Source of the DNA: Pseudovirgaria hyperparasitica
Lineage: Eukaryota; Ascomycota; Dothideomycetes; Acrospermales; Acrospermaceae
DNA: 64,000 nt
Direction: 5' to 3'
Assembly (NCBI RefSeq): GCF_010093815.1
Contig: NW_022985562.1
Span: 310,001 to 374,000, forward strand
Positions within the stretch are counted from its first letter, which is position 1; the number at the start of each line of letters is the position of its first letter. A model generated the notes under the pieces. That model made no database searches. It was not told where the DNA came from and worked only from the letters and a program-made list of their open reading frames with translations. The position numbers were made by a program, and so were the translations under genes. Positions 46,898-60,000 of this stretch are shown piece by piece.

Positions 46898-47129
46898 CGA
46901 GGCTCGGGTAAATAAGTCATGGCCGCACTTTTTACCACTATAAGCTATAGCATATAAAGTATCTAAGTATTATAGCTAGCCTTTCATCTAATACTATTAA
47001 TAGATTGGATTTATATATACTTTAATAAGTAATATAATCTTTGTAGGTACTATATTAAATACTATTACTCTAATGTAGGCCTAGATAGTCTAAGTAAAAA
47101 GCGGCCACGACTTTCTTAGCTGAGCCTCG
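46898..47129. mobile_element. MITE-like element with long TIRs and 7-bp TSD
   Basis: The element is 232 bp. Its ends are inverted copies: left 46898-46935 begins CGAGGCTCGGG and includes GTCATGGCCGC then TTTTTAC; right 47094-47129, read inverted, begins CGAGGCTCAGC and includes GTCGTGGCCGC then TTTTTAC. About 31 of 36 aligned bases match, with one 2-base gap. TACCTAC flanks both sides (46891-46897 and 47130-47136) as a target-site duplication; because the left flank repeats TACC, a 3-bp TAC duplication cannot be excluded. The interior is TA-rich with no coding capacity, so it is non-autonomous. Superfamily is not certain: 7-8-bp duplications point to hAT or Mutator-like mobilisation. It lies about 152 bp upstream of the N-myristoyltransferase start codon. 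Confidence 0.75.
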
Positions 47130-47288
47130 TACCTACCTTGGGCGTTGGGTGTGCGCGGAGCTGCCCCACCTTCTTGAAACCCCGCCTCGCCGAGATGCAA
47201 CCAACCCAGTGAATAACGCCCACGAACGCCCGGATTGCCACAACCTTGTCCACGCGTAGGCGCACATCTCAATACCCCAGACACGACG

Positions 47289-48999
47289 ATGAGTGAGGAA
47301 TCAAAGCTTACCAAAGAGGCCACCTCGAAAGAGGCTGTGGCAGATGTTGATGCCGAAGTAAAGCAGGAATCACACGACCATGACGTTGACGGGAGCTCAG
47401 AAGAGGACGAAGATGAGGAAGCTGCAGATGGCCCCAACACCGAGAGTGCCGCAACTGGCGGAAAGAAAAAGAAAAAGAAGCGATCTAAGAGAAGCAAGAT
47501 CAAAGCAGCTCTGACGGGACAGCAAGACGAAAAGCTGAGCACCGATCAGCTTCACCAGCTACTCGACCAGAACCCTGCCTTGAAATCGGAGGTCGAAGCT
47601 AGAACAAAAGGCATGAGCAAGGAACAACTTAATGATATGCTGAAACGGTTAGATCTCTCTGAGATTCTTACCGGGCTGGCGCCTCAAGGAAAGAACAAGA
47701 AAGACACTGGTAGCCACAAGTTTTGGATGACACAGCCAGTACCGGGATACGAGGAGAAAATACAAGAGGAAGGCCCAATCAAGGTCATTGACCCAAACAC
47801 TATAGAGAAAGAACCATCGCAGATGTATCCTGGCTTTGAGTGGGTCACCATGAACCTTGAGGATGAGAAAGAGCTGGAAGAGGTGTACGATCTCTTGTCG
47901 AACCACTACGTAGAGGATGACGAGGCCATGTTCAGGTTCCACTACTCCAGTTCTTTCTTTGATTGGGCTCTCAGGGCACCTGGTTGGCGAAAAGATTGGC
48001 ATGTTGGTGTCCGCGCGACAACGTCTCGAAAGCTGGTCGCCTTCATATCTGCTATACCCGTCGAGATCCGAGTCCGTCAAAATCTAGTGAATACCTCGGA
48101 GATCAATTTCCTTTGCATCCACAAAAAGCTCCGTGGGAAGCGCCTGGCTCCCGTGCTCATAAAGGAAATCACTCGCCGGTCGTATCTGGAAAATACTTTC
48201 CAGGGCCTATACACGGCCGGCGTACTCCTTCCCAAGCCAGTATCTACCTGCAGATATTTCCACCGCAGTCTAAACTGGGAGAAGCTGTATGAAGTCGGCT
48301 TTTCTCCAATGCCTCCAGGATCCACAGTGACCCGGCAGGTTGCAAAATATAGACTGCCATCAAAGACATCGACCGCTGGCGCCCGGCCCATGGAAACAAA
48401 GGACATTGATGCAGTGCTCAGTCTATTACGTCGGTACCTTGATAAATTCGACTTTGTGCCCATGTTCACCCGTGACGAGGTCGAACATTGGTTCTTACAC
48501 AAACCCAAGGCGGATGACGAACGCGTTATCTGGGCCTACGTCGTCGAAGATACTTCTGGCAAGATCACAGATTTCTTCAGTTTCTACTGCCTAGAAAGCA
48601 CAGTCATCGCAAGTTCAAAGCACAAGGTCGTTAGAGCAGCATATTTGTACTACTACGCCACTGAAACAGCGTTTGGAAATGACCAAGATGCGCTAAAGAC
48701 TCGACTAAACGAGTTGATGAACGATGCCCTGATTCTGGCTCGTAATGTAAGTATTATCGCTCACAATGATACTTGGACCTACCAACTGACATTGTACGCA
48801 GGCAAAATTTGACGTCTTCAATGCACTCACACTTCTACACAACCCCTTGTTCCTCGAACAACAGAAGTTCGGCCCGGGAGATGGGCAATTGCACTACTAC
48901 CTCTTCAACTACCGCACAGCGCCGTTGCTTGGTGGTGTCGATGCGCAGAACAGCGCCTCGGACAAGTTCATGGGTGGCGTGGGGATTGTCATGCTGTAG
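47289..48999 (+). CDS. NMT1: Glycylpeptide N-tetradecanoyltransferase (N-myristoyltransferase)
   Basis: Transfers myristate from myristoyl-CoA to N-terminal glycine of proteins such as Arf GTPases and G-alpha subunits, in the cytosol and on ribosomes. Two exons (47289-48746, 48802-48999; 55-bp intron) give 551 residues. The frame is open further upstream, but the first ATG is at 47289. Residues 1-90 are acidic then Lys-rich ([14 protein letters not shown]), the usual ribosome-binding extension. The two GNAT-like folds follow. Landmarks are [60 protein letters not shown] (acyl-CoA site), [20 protein letters not shown], and the C-terminal [12 protein letters not shown] whose terminal carboxylate acts as catalytic base in this family. 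Complete and probably essential. Confidence 0.97.
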
Positions 49000-49834
49000 T
49001 GCGTGGACGTTTCGTCTTTGAGAGCCAGACCTGTCATGTATCCTGGGTATTTAGACACGGATGGACAAGAAATAAGAAACCACTTCGTGGTTTGTTTGGG
49101 AGACGGTCGATGAGCTAGAGTATGTCTCATCAGATGACAAGCCCGACTTGTATTACAAAAAAAGGTCACCAAAATTCTATTACGTGCCTACTACCGATTC
49201 ATCAAATCCTGATCGCTGAGAAGTAGGACACATTTCGTTTCATGTTGTGAAGCCCCCAACGTCCGCGACATATCGGGGCTCACTCTATTGACTCACAACG
49301 ACCTCGTACCTCGTCATATACGGGCAAGTAGAGTTGCCTTATCCAGTGAACAACATGGCCTGACACAAATATATCAACGTTGGGAAGTATTCTCAAGCTC
49401 CATGTTGATGATTCAGTCATTCGTTCCACGTCCTGCACTCCTCTCCTCTTCTTCTTGCATCACCAGCCCCCAATGAATCATGTGCTGCGTAAAGCGTAAA
49501 AGGTACATACATCGAGCCAGGACTTCGTGTCCATCGAAAATAACTACTTACAACGCTCTGCGATCTGCTCTGTCAAACTGGTGAATGAAGCTCTAGGCAG
49601 ATGCATCTACGGGAGTGACTCTACACGAGATAGATCTGCATATGTTACGTTTCTCGGCTCTTCATTCAAATTCATCGAACAAGCAAGTGTTGGTATATAC
49701 GTATTGACTTTCCATCAGTCTGGCCCAGCATGAGTGCTCTACGTATGCCTTACATATCATGACGTGTCATGAAACCCCAACGCCACCGCTATGCATATAT
49801 AGAGAGAACCCGAAGACGGAAAAGTAACATTCCC
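49000..49834. other. Convergent intergenic region
   Basis: The 835 bp separate the 3' ends of the NMT and Ssu72 genes. Short frames only; a T/A run near 49158-49166 fits polyadenylation. No gene supported. Confidence 0.45.
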
Positions 49835-50792
49835 TTAAAACCACGCCAGTGTCCACGTCGCCGGTAAATTCGGCCATCGTTCCTGCCACGCAGCTAATAG
49901 ATCTGGCACGCGCTCATCAAAACCTGCTCTCGCGTCCCCGGCACCGTCCTCCCAGCCCCCGCTCCCATACCTATCCCTCTCCTCTGCCGCCGCTTTGTTG
50001 AGCACCGTGGCCAGGTCGAGAATGGCACGTCCGCCCACCAGCGCCTCTTCATGGTTGTCCTTGATGTCAACATTAAACACATGAACAGGCCTATTCAGCG
50101 GACTGCCCCTGTTGAGCAGATCATCGACGACAGCATCCCAACACCGTTCCTCGCACGTAATGACCACATCGACGACTCCGCCCTCGCAGCCTGCGGCGCC
50201 TCGGTCGGCTGTATGTGTGAGGCGCGGCACACCTGGTTGCCAGTCTTGCCAGCGCTCTGGGCAGCGCTTGACGGCCCGATTGCGTGCCAGCATGGGCAGA
50301 AGGCCATTGGCGGTGTACAAGCGTGTGTCTTTGGATGAGAGTTCGCGGTAGATGGAGTCGTAGGTGGGACCGTTGAAGTGGTAGACGTTGGGCTGGCTGA
50401 TTGAGGGCCCGGGGAGACGGACTTGAGAACCGGTGCCAAAGGAGATGACCGGGAGTGTTGTAGGTGGCTTCGTCAGGACGTGGTGGGCTTCCATAGAGCT
50501 GTTGTGGTGGGTCAGTATTTCCGTTTCCATATGATGTTGAGGTAGACACGTACCGATTCTGATTACTTGCGCATACAGTGCAGAACTTGAGAGAGAAGTC
50601 GGGAGGCTTCGGTATCGGAGGGTCGTCCGTAGGTGTGGTTGAGCGAGGGATGTCACCAGTGGCACCGTCTAGGTTCATGCTTGTGCTATCGGGGACAGAT
50701 TCTGGAGGCGGAGGAGGTGGTGGAGGTGGAGGGACTGGTGTTGATGAAGGTGTCGTAGCATTTTGACGTGCTCGCCTGGGATCGACCGTCAT
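49835..50792 (-). CDS. SSU72: RNA polymerase II CTD phosphatase Ssu72
   Basis: Removes Ser5 and Ser7 phosphates from the RNA polymerase II C-terminal domain and works in 3'-end processing. Two exons (50792-50554, 50498-49835; 55-bp intron) give 300 residues. The junction splits an arginine codon and creates the active-site loop C-x5-R: CASNQNRS with Cys74 and Arg80. The first 70 residues are disordered with a ten-proline run, longer than in yeast. Later landmarks are [54 protein letters not shown] (with the aspartate region of the fold) and [17 protein letters not shown]. The C-terminal 50 residues are a Gly/Asp-rich insertion then a helix ending LAWF. Nuclear protein of the low-molecular-weight phosphatase fold. 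Confidence 0.94.
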
Positions 50793-53102
50793 TGGAGGGT
50801 TGTGAAGGGGGAAAATATTTGAGGAATGAACGGCGGGAAGAGAAGGCTCGGATGCCCCCGCGACAAAGCTCGCACGTGTAGATATGGAAGCAATAGTAGT
50901 GATGAAACTTGAAGTGTATATATCTATCTCATGCTACAGTTACAAATTAGCAAGGTTCAACGTGCTGAGAATTCGAGATGTGTGGAGGCGCGTGAGCTTC
51001 TGTTCAGTTTTTTGCGTATACGGTAAGGTTATGTCCTCAGTAACACGAAGTGCTATAGGACAGCTCCAATAAGAAGTTCATCATGTGAAGGAAGAATGAG
51101 TCAGTAATGGAATAGTGCATACCTACAGAGGTGTCCTACATGTAGTAGTGTTCTGAAGTCAGTGGTGTCGATACATACAGAATCTTTAGGCTGGAAGGTT
51201 CGTGTTCCTTGAGGTCGAATCGCCAAGCCCCGCTTATGATATTATGTAAGCGTTACACGGACTTATAGAAGTTGATGCTCCGCCATTATGTCTTGTAGCA
51301 ATGGAAAGTGTAAGGCAACAACAATATCTAGGATTATACTGGCTCTGAAGTAAATTACGATCTATTTAGAGTCTGGATTTCCAATCACGTGATACCGTGA
51401 TGCGAGCTTACAACTACATCAAACATCCCCTCTCTTACTAATAACTATATCTCATGTGATAGTTTATATCCCATGTAATAGCTAGCCTTATCCTTAAACG
51501 TTCAGTCTACTACCAAGCCTGCCATCTAGTAATTGTTGTCTCTATATGTTATTTTATTCTACTTTTCGAAGATTTCAGGGATTATTCATTTACCAATTCC
51601 ATTTTAGTCCTCATGAGCTAAACCTCATTCTGTTGAAGAGCCTAGGGAGATAGTACAACCCTTAATAGACCGTGAGCAAAACTTTTCCCCGAGTCTCCAT
51701 GTGATTGTCCGAACATTTCGCTTTTCTCGACATCTTTCACGTGGCTTCTGTTAATCATGAGAAGACTTCCCTACGACTTACAAATGTGCCAGGGCAACAG
51801 CATCATTGATTTCTGCTAATGACCAGCACAAACAGGTAGTTTGTCGTATGGGGGTCGAGTACTCCTTATTGTTCAAAAGAAGTCCGCATAATAACTATTT
51901 GGGACCTCTATAGCCTCCAGGAGCGCTGAAACGAGACCTCTTCTGTGTGGGCCCATGGCCATCTCAACAAAAGAAGACATTCCCAACAGACGGACCCTGA
52001 TACATCAGACCCTGCAGCAAAAGCCATGCCGATCACTGCATCTGACACGCTTGAACATCGTGGGCGTAGCTAGCTCATTTTGATCTTGACCCTCAGCTTC
52101 TTTTGCTTCCTCGCAAACTATGGCAATCGGAGGATAAGTGGACGGAGTCGTATCGATAGGCTGCCTTAGTAATGACATAGCCAGAATCGTAACGGGACCC
52201 GCAAGTAAATGCCGCGAGCCAAATTGTGGGAATACCATGAAGCGGTCATGGAGCGGTCAAGCTGTGGGAGTCAAGGTGTCAAGGCCAGGGCCAGGTCCAA
52301 TTCGCCAAGAACAGTGGCGACTACGATCTTCAGACCTAGACAACCGGGTGGCATGTAGGAGTAGTAAGGTGGATGCGTGATGCGGTAGATGCGTGTGGCC
52401 ACCATCTTGTCTGCCCACAAGTCTTCCTAGGACGCTACACATGCTCAGCCGAATAGCGAGTGACCCATATGTCAGAGATGCTGCCTCATGGGGCTTGGAA
52501 AGAACGATTCATACACGTCCCGTCGCAAGAAGCACCATTGTCATCATCTCCAGCTGGATGTGAGCTTCAAAGCTGTAGGCACAAGTCCGTGTTGAAGATT
52601 AAAGTCCGTATAATTCCATATAAACATTCCACCTCTGGAGAGGCGGGGGGTTTTGTAACGTGTCTGAGCACAGCTCTTGGGCCTCTGCAGCCCCACGGCC
52701 CCTGGAAAGTCTTGCTGCCTTCTCCGCCAATCAGTAATTAGCCCGACCGCCTCGGCTGCCCTGCGCGCACACCACACCACACCACCACCCAGCATTCAGC
52801 GCCTCCTTGCAGTGTACCCGCCGCTAGGGAGAAACAAAGAACACCAACTGTCTTCAAATCTTTTTAGGCCCAGCAGAGATCAGCTCGTTGCTCTTATATT
52901 AAGACTCTCCCCTCCACAATTGTCCTAATTATCTCCTTTTACCGCCTTCCTCTTGTCTCTCTTAATATCTCCTTGTCTTGTCTGCCTTGCTCGTCGACTT
53001 CTGCATCGGCTGGCAAACCTCAACAGAACCTCCGATTTCTCAACATTCCTCGCGTTCTCAGTCCACCCACTTCTGAACTCTCTCCACCGACACGCCTTCA
53101 CG
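50793..53102. other. Long intergenic region, promoter of Ssu72 and the desaturase
   Basis: About 2.3 kb between two divergent genes. The frames seen (for example 52005-52238 minus, 52138-52380 plus) are short and lack family signatures. A patch around 51420-51560 is AT-rich but less extreme than the TA islets elsewhere. The last 200 bp before 53103 are pyrimidine-rich leader sequence, open on the plus strand from 52953 but without an ATG before 53103 in that frame that looks preferable. Confidence 0.45.
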
Positions 53103-54581
53103 ATGGCAACAACTACAGCTCGAGCCCAAATCCCGGCTATGAGACGTACTATCACTTCCGAGACAGAGTCCACCGTGACCTCCGCCGGTGTCTCCCCTAC
53201 GGATTCGCCAAACCACTCGGCCTCGTCGACTTCGTTGTCCTCTCTCGGCTCAGAGACTGAACTCAAGAATCAACATGGCCAATTGATCGACACCTACGGC
53301 AATGAGTTCCAGATTCCAGATTTCACCATAAAGCAGATTCGTGATGCTATCCCAGCTCACTGCTTCGAGCGTTCTGCTGCCACTGGACTTTACTATGTGG
53401 CTCGCGATATTGTCTCACTTGCTGTGACTTTCTACCTCTTCAATCGATTTGTTACTCCCGATAACATCCCCTCGACCCCCATCCGCGCTGCTCTGTGGGC
53501 CTTCTATACCTTTGTGCAAGGGCTGTTCGGTACTGGTCTGTGGGTTCTCGCTCACGAGTGTGGCCACCAGTCATTCTCTCCCTCCAAGACTCTGAACGAC
53601 ACTGTTGGGTGGATCTGTCACTCAGCCCTTCTTGTTCCATATTTCTCATGGAAGATCTCCCACGGCAAACATCATAAGGCTACTGGTAACATTGAACGTG
53701 ATATGGTTTTCGTGCCCAAGACTAGAGAGGTATATGCCTCGAGGGTTGGAAAGCTCGTTCATGAGATTCATGAGCTGACCGAGGAGACTCCTATCTTCAC
53801 AGCTCTGCATATGATCGGTCAGCAGCTCGCCGGATGGCCCCTTTACATCCTCATGAATGTTACCGGTCACAATTACCACGAGAAGCAACCCGAGGGTAAG
53901 GGTAAGGGCAAGAAGAATGGTTTTGGAGGAGGTGTGAACCACTTTCAGCCTTCCAGCCCTCTGTACGAGCGCAAGGATGAGCATCTGATCCTCCTGAGTG
54001 ACCTCGGTCTTGCGATTACCATGAGTGCTCTATACTTTGTCGGTAGCAAGTATGGTTTCACCAATCTCCTCGTTTGGTACATTATCCCCTATCTATGGGT
54101 TAACCACTGGCTCGGTAAGTAACCACGTCTCACCTCTAGAGACGACAGAACTGACCATTTCCCAGTTGCAATTACTTACCTCCAGCACACTGATCCCTCC
54201 CTGCCTCACTACGAATCCAGCGTCTGGACGTTTGCTCGGGGTGCTGCTGCAACCATTGATCGGGAGTTCGGTTTCATCGGACGACAACTTCTGCACGGGA
54301 TCATTGAGACCCACGTCTTACATCACTACGTTTCTACCATCCCCTTCTACCACGCCGATGAAGCCACCGAGGCTATCAAGCCAGTCATGGGCGTGCATTA
54401 CCGCTCTGACACAAGAGGGGGTCCCATTGGTTTCTTGAAGAGCATGTGGAGATCCGCTCGCATGTGCCAGTTCGTCGAGCCCAGCGAGGGCGCGAAAGGA
54501 GAAGGTCAGGGCGTACTGTTTTACCGCAACCACAACGGACACGGACCCTCACCCCTGAAGTTGTCGCCATCAGCTTCCTAG
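53103..54581 (+). CDS. Oleate delta-12 fatty acid desaturase (FAD2 type)
   Basis: ER membrane enzyme that introduces the second double bond into oleate to give linoleate, using cytochrome b5 electrons. Two exons (53103-54114, 54166-54581; 51-bp intron) give 475 residues. The three di-iron histidine boxes are HECGH (about residue 151), HGKHH (187) and HVLHH (387). Other landmarks are ATGLYYVARD, HYHEKQPEG-like loop NYHEKQPEG, and the splice-created NHWLVAITYLQHTDPSLPHY. Four to six hydrophobic helices surround the boxes. The first 75 residues are Ser/Thr-rich and variable. A related delta-15 or bifunctional delta-12/15 desaturase would look alike; the delta-12 call rests on overall resemblance. 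Confidence 0.92.
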
Positions 54582-55262
54582 TGGCACTGCCTAATCATGA
54601 CGTATACGTAACACTATTCCCAAAGATCTTTGGGGGGATCCGACGTTCTTTGTATCTCCATAGGCGTTTGTACAGGCCGTACGACGCGCGAAAAACGCCG
54701 TAACTTTTGTTGTCTGGGCGTTTTCTTATTGAATAGAGGCGATACTGCTCAGCCCAACGAAATGCTAAGAGCTTTAGACCTAGGCTAGATGATATCTGAT
54801 AGATAGATCAGTCATTCACCAGAGAGAAAATAATAGTCAGATTGAAATCCTCAAAATTTCATGAAAAGTCCTATTATGTGCTTGCAGACGGTGCGGCTTT
54901 TTGTCTCAGAAGCTTACGCCAGCACTGCGGGGTTGCACATTCATACTCTCACTCATAGCACGTGGCACGCAAAGGCTAATCAATATACAGGCTGCGTTGA
55001 ACAATCAAACCTGGACCATGCCAAGTAATACTTGATTAGGGTCACTTGGTTGAATAGTTCTGCTTCACAGTAATTACAATATTTTATAGTTGTTCCCATA
55101 GACGTATTCAGTCGAGACACCTGTATGGGAGAGAAAGGCTTCATGTTGAGATATTTTCAGGAAATGAACGATGATCAACCAGTACGCTATCCCCATTCTA
55201 GAACCATTGCCACAGTCGTCCACTTTATAGACACTTCCCAAAGTCACCACTCACATCCAATC
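54582..55262. other. Intergenic region
   Basis: The 681 bp lie between two genes on the same strand. The frame of the next gene is open back to 55125, but the first convincing ATG is 55263. No other feature. Confidence 0.4.
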
Positions 55263-56813
55263 ATGTCTGACCTTGATCTTCTTTCGTCGCTCAAGCGCTC
55301 CATCTCACCACCAACAACGACGCGCCTTACAAAAAGATCAAGACGCTCAGCTCTCATCCTAACACCTGCAGCTGTTGAAGCTGGCTCTGCAACCATTGGC
55401 AATCACCTCGAGTACTTTTGCGCGAGACTGACGCCGCTGTGTCGCCCACCTACCGCTCTATCCATTGATGACTATGGAGCATTGTTCAAGCGAAATCAAC
55501 ATGAGCATGGGAGGCACTTTGTAGTGCATCAGCATTCACATCCAGTTGCGGGTGTCCACTGTACGTTGGCATTGTCACATGTAGTGCTGTAATAAACATC
55601 ACGCTGCGAGAGAGAAAAGAAAACAACGTAGACGTAGTACAGTGCTGATGCACAATAATTAGATGATCTGCGTCTCCAGGTCTCAGCCACGAGTAGTGTG
55701 AGTTGGGCAGTGCCGTATGGTTTGCCCGGAGATCCGAATTCGAAACGGTTGAATCGAATGGCGATAGAGACGAGGGTGCATTGCGTATGGGTACGTATCT
55801 TCTCCGCCATCCGACGACGTCCATGATATCTCTACCTCACTTCGCTCGTGCTTGACAATACAAACAGAACCACCTCATCGAATCCGCCTCCCATGCCACC
55901 GGCTCCCTGCTCATCTGGGACACGGGCGAGTACGAAGTCCTCCCGCGCCACGCCGCCCCAGTGGCCACAGACGACGACGACGACGACGACGATGACAGTC
56001 CTTCACCAAACCCCTCGTGTCCATCAGAAACCACGAAACTCCGCGCTGCATTTCGAGATGTACGTCTGTTCCATCCCCACCTTCCCCCCCCCCTGGTCAC
56101 TCTCGAGATATACAGTACCCGTGATTACACTCGCAGCCCTTTATAATTAGCCCCTGAACAAACTTAACCACGTTACCCACATACAGAGACACATCCGTCT
56201 GCGTCTCCACGGCACACGCCTGCCCGCAAACTACACAATCTACATGCGTCTGCCGTCCGCGAACGCAGCGCCACACACGCACACGCACAAGACACCAAAC
56301 CCACTCGCGACTCGCCGTCGTCGACGACGCAGGAAGAATGCCCCGTCGACCACCGCACGTCTGCGCAGTCCAGTCTCGACGTCGGAAGAAGAATCCGAAA
56401 CACGTGATGCTACTGCTGCAGCTGCAGCACCTTCTAGAGTTACTGATAGCGAAAGTATGAAGAATGACGACGCGGCGGTGGCGGCAGCGGCAGCTGCCAA
56501 TGCGTCTGACGTCGAAGATGCGCAAATTGCGACTAGCAATGCATATCCCGGTGCTACGAACGATATCGGCTCTGTGCACCAACGACGGTGGTTTCTCGGG
56601 CTTGACAGGGGTAACTCTGGGTTTGTCCGGGCAGGATCTCGGGGAGAGAGCTGGGTCAGGGAGGACGACAAGCGGGGATTCGAGCCATTCTACGTTCGGG
56701 GGAGTGCAGTTGAGCGAAGCGTCGTGACGGGCAGGTTAGCTAGTGAATTGTTGAGTGATGAGGGGGTAGAAGGCTTCGTAGAGAGGGGCAATTGGCAGGG
56801 AATCACTTCGTGA
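55263..56813 (+). CDS. LigD-type 3'-phosphoesterase domain protein
   Basis: Stand-alone homologue of the N-terminal nuclease/phosphatase module of bacterial DNA ligase D, which trims 3'-terminal ribonucleotides and 3'-phosphates during end repair. Four exons (55263-55560, 55663-55790, 55868-56059, 56187-56813) give 414 residues. Splicing the first intron creates FVVHQHSHPVAG then VHYDLRLQ (His99, Asp101), the catalytic core motif. SWAVPYGLPGDPNSKRLNRMAIE, then SLLIWDTGEYEVLPR after the second junction, continue the domain. An Asp run (about 173-181) and, after the third junction, RIRL-like RHIRLRLHGTRLPANYTIYMRL complete it. The last 150 residues are disordered, with polyarginine and polyalanine tracts, then a conserved-looking FLGLDRGNSGFVRAGSRGESWV. 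A nuclear location is plausible from the basic run. Ligase and polymerase modules are absent. Confidence 0.85.
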
Positions 56814-57018
56814 AGGTGGAGAGAAGTATTGTGTGTATGTCTCTATGCGTACTCTGAGGTTGTATCATATATCTAAAGCCAAACAAAACGCCGATCGAAA
56901 TGCAAAACGAGCTATACAAGCCTACAGTCCAAGCTTTCTATATGCCCAAAACGCTCCGTTATAGCGATCTCACACAAGTGCGAAACTGGAGAAGTAGATA
57001 CATGAAAGGCTGAGAGCA

Positions 57019-60000
57019 TCAGCGCCGCTCAATGAGCAGCACGTGCATGGCCAAGTATGAGAGTACCATGAAAGCAGCTGCGAAAACACCGAGGCCAATG
57101 GCGTCTTTCCATAGGTCAAGTACCTGGAAGCCGAAGGAGCTCAAAAGAGAGGCACCTGGGACCTCGATGTCAAGACCGTATTTGTGGTCGACAAGACTTA
57201 GTGTGCGCACTTCGTTGACGAGGAGACCTTCGTAGGCGTAGTGAAAGATTGACAACTGCGGATGTTGTAAGCAAGAATACCGAGCAATGAGTCAAAAAAA
57301 CTTACAGTTTGCAGCCACGTCGCTGTTAATGGGATAGTCTCGTGGTTCAAGAGGAAACCAGAAAAGAGTAGCGATATGAGCATCGTAAGGAGTGCTATTA
57401 GATTTGCAACTCCACTATTCCTACAGCAGATGCCGATGAAGAGACAAATACCAGCTGCCGCCAGATTGAATAGGACGAGGAATAGCATGAATTTCAGGAA
57501 ATTGCCCCAGTGAGGAAGCAGTCCAGTCATCGGATATATGATGATACCCAAGATGATAGGAGGAATAATCCGCAGAGGCACGATGTCAAATACAGTCTTG
57601 GCCAAGAAATACGATAAGGGATGGTAATATCCTTTCGCGCGCTCTCGTACGAAGATGAGTCTCTCGGGGGCAAAGACCGTCAAGCTGGTCAAGGTACTGA
57701 AACCGAAGAGAGCTAGAATGAAGAAGAAGAGACCTAGACGATTCTGGAAGCCTTTGATATCATCTGTCAGTCCGAAGAAGAGATAGCCAATAGCCACTCC
57801 TAGCACGATAGCGATGGCGTAATGAGTAAGCATGAGCATTGGGTTGCGATATAAATTGCGCCACGTTCGAACCGAGAGAATGACGAATTGTCTGGGTATA
57901 CCAACTTTGCGATAGCCTCGAATTTTCCCTGTGGAAGCGCCATTTACTTGGCCATCACCATTTGGAGTACCGTTTGCTTCATTGGCAGAGGTCACAGCGC
58001 GTCGAATGTCGTCCTGGAGAGAAACGGCAACATCGGATGTTGCATACGAGGTGATCAACGCATCCAAATTTGTGCCCGTGCCACCATTTGCCGGAGGGAG
58101 AAGGTGGTCAGGATCCTCTAGGATCTGTGGTGGAGGATTACCTTGTTGACGAGACATACGAAGCCACTGTTGGGTATTATCGGGAATAACTTCGTCGTCA
58201 GTCTTAGGCGTAGTTGTACCATCACCTCCAGTATTGCTCTTTTTTCGAGTAAATAAGTCACGCTCTTGTTGTTGTCGAATGGACGTTCTGCGCTTGCCTT
58301 GCACTCTCAAACTTGAACCCGGGCTTCCCATTGTGTCTGGACCGACGCTGACGTTTGAGACGCTCGGAACGGATTTGACACCAATGGCACTACTTGCACT
58401 TGTCCGAAGGCCCACATTATCGAAGAGCGAGCTATTCTCATCGATTGAAGAATGCGCGGCACCAGCATGCATCGTCAGATCAACCAGGTAGTCCGCGATA
58501 TTAAAACCAGGCGGACATGGGTAACCAATAGAGTCGAAATAAGCTTGACAGCTGCTAAATGGCCCGGAGTAAACTGCCCTACCTTTGGCGAGCAAGACGA
58601 GCTGATCGAACAAAGCAACAATGTTTGAGCGAGGTTGGTGAATGGTAAAGACCACTGTGCGGTTGTAGTTTTTGACGAGACTGACCAGGCATTCTACGAC
58701 GTTGTAAGCGTTGTATGCATCTAGACCACTAGTAGGTTCGTCCAGGAAGAGAATGCTTGGGCTGGTCACAAGCTCGCAGGCAATACCGACTCTGCGTTTC
58801 TCACCACCTGAGATTCCACGATTGCTGCCTTCTTCTGAACCAATCAACTGGTGGCGGATGTGGTAAATCCCGAGCTGCTTCTCAACATCTTCGACCTTTT
58901 GAGCCTTGGACATGCTGCTCATCTCCCTTGGTAAACGCAGCATGGCAGAATTCCATATGGTCTCGTGTACAGTCAAAGTTGGGAGAAGCGTGTCTTCTTG
59001 GTCGACAAATCCGATTACATTGCGAAATTCCTCGTCAAGGACATTCTCTCCATTCAGGTAGAAGTGGCCCTCTACAGAACCTCGCTTGTTCTTCCGAGCC
59101 AGTATGTCCAGGAACGTCGTTTTACCAGCCCCTGAAGCGCCCATAATTGCCATGAGTTCTCCTGGGTGGACCGCTCCCGCAACGCCAGAGAGGATCTGCT
59201 TGCCATTCAAGTTGTAGCCGACATTTTCGAAATATAGCGCCGCAGGCTGATGATCAGCCAGAAGCTTCGCGCTTTCATCCTCGTCTTCGTCGGATAGATG
59301 GATGTAACCGCCTTTCCTGCTTGCAGTACGTCGAGCAATGAACCAGACCCCTAGTATGACAGCCACCACAAATAGTGCACAGCCCGCGATTACGCCAGCG
59401 ATGAGTGGAGTATTGATCTTCTTGACGGGCTTTTCATAGCCTGGAACCTCTGTCTTGTACATACATTCGGAGGAACGGCAACTTAGGAAGATGCTCTTAT
59501 CGCCGAAGATACTGGCTATCAAGTTGTCCATAGCCGGCTCCGTGAAGACACTGCCATCGTTGTCGCTGCCGCCTTCTGTCTTGATGGATGTAAATGCAGC
59601 AGGTCCTTTGATCTCTTCTCGGAGGAAATCTCCGATGTCGATCGAGTTCTCTTCACCGCAAAGCATGCGCCCCGGAATGCATCGGCACTGAATGTGATCG
59701 CAATTGTATTTGGTGATATTCCGATTTTCTTCCATGTCTCTTGCAGCAGTGCAGGAATCAAGACCGCAGTAAAAAGATTCTCGTTCGTCAACCCAGACTA
59801 CGGCATTGTCAGCTTGCCTACATACTAGCACGTTGAGGGCGGCAACTTACATTGAAAGTTACACTCTTCAGTCTCTGCATTACAAGAAAAAGTAGCTTGA
59901 GGCTTCTTCTCTTTAAGCATTTCAACAATCTTGTTGTTCGTGATGTCGCACAGCTGATAATTCTCCTTGACAAGACCACCATCTTTATAGCACACTGCGC

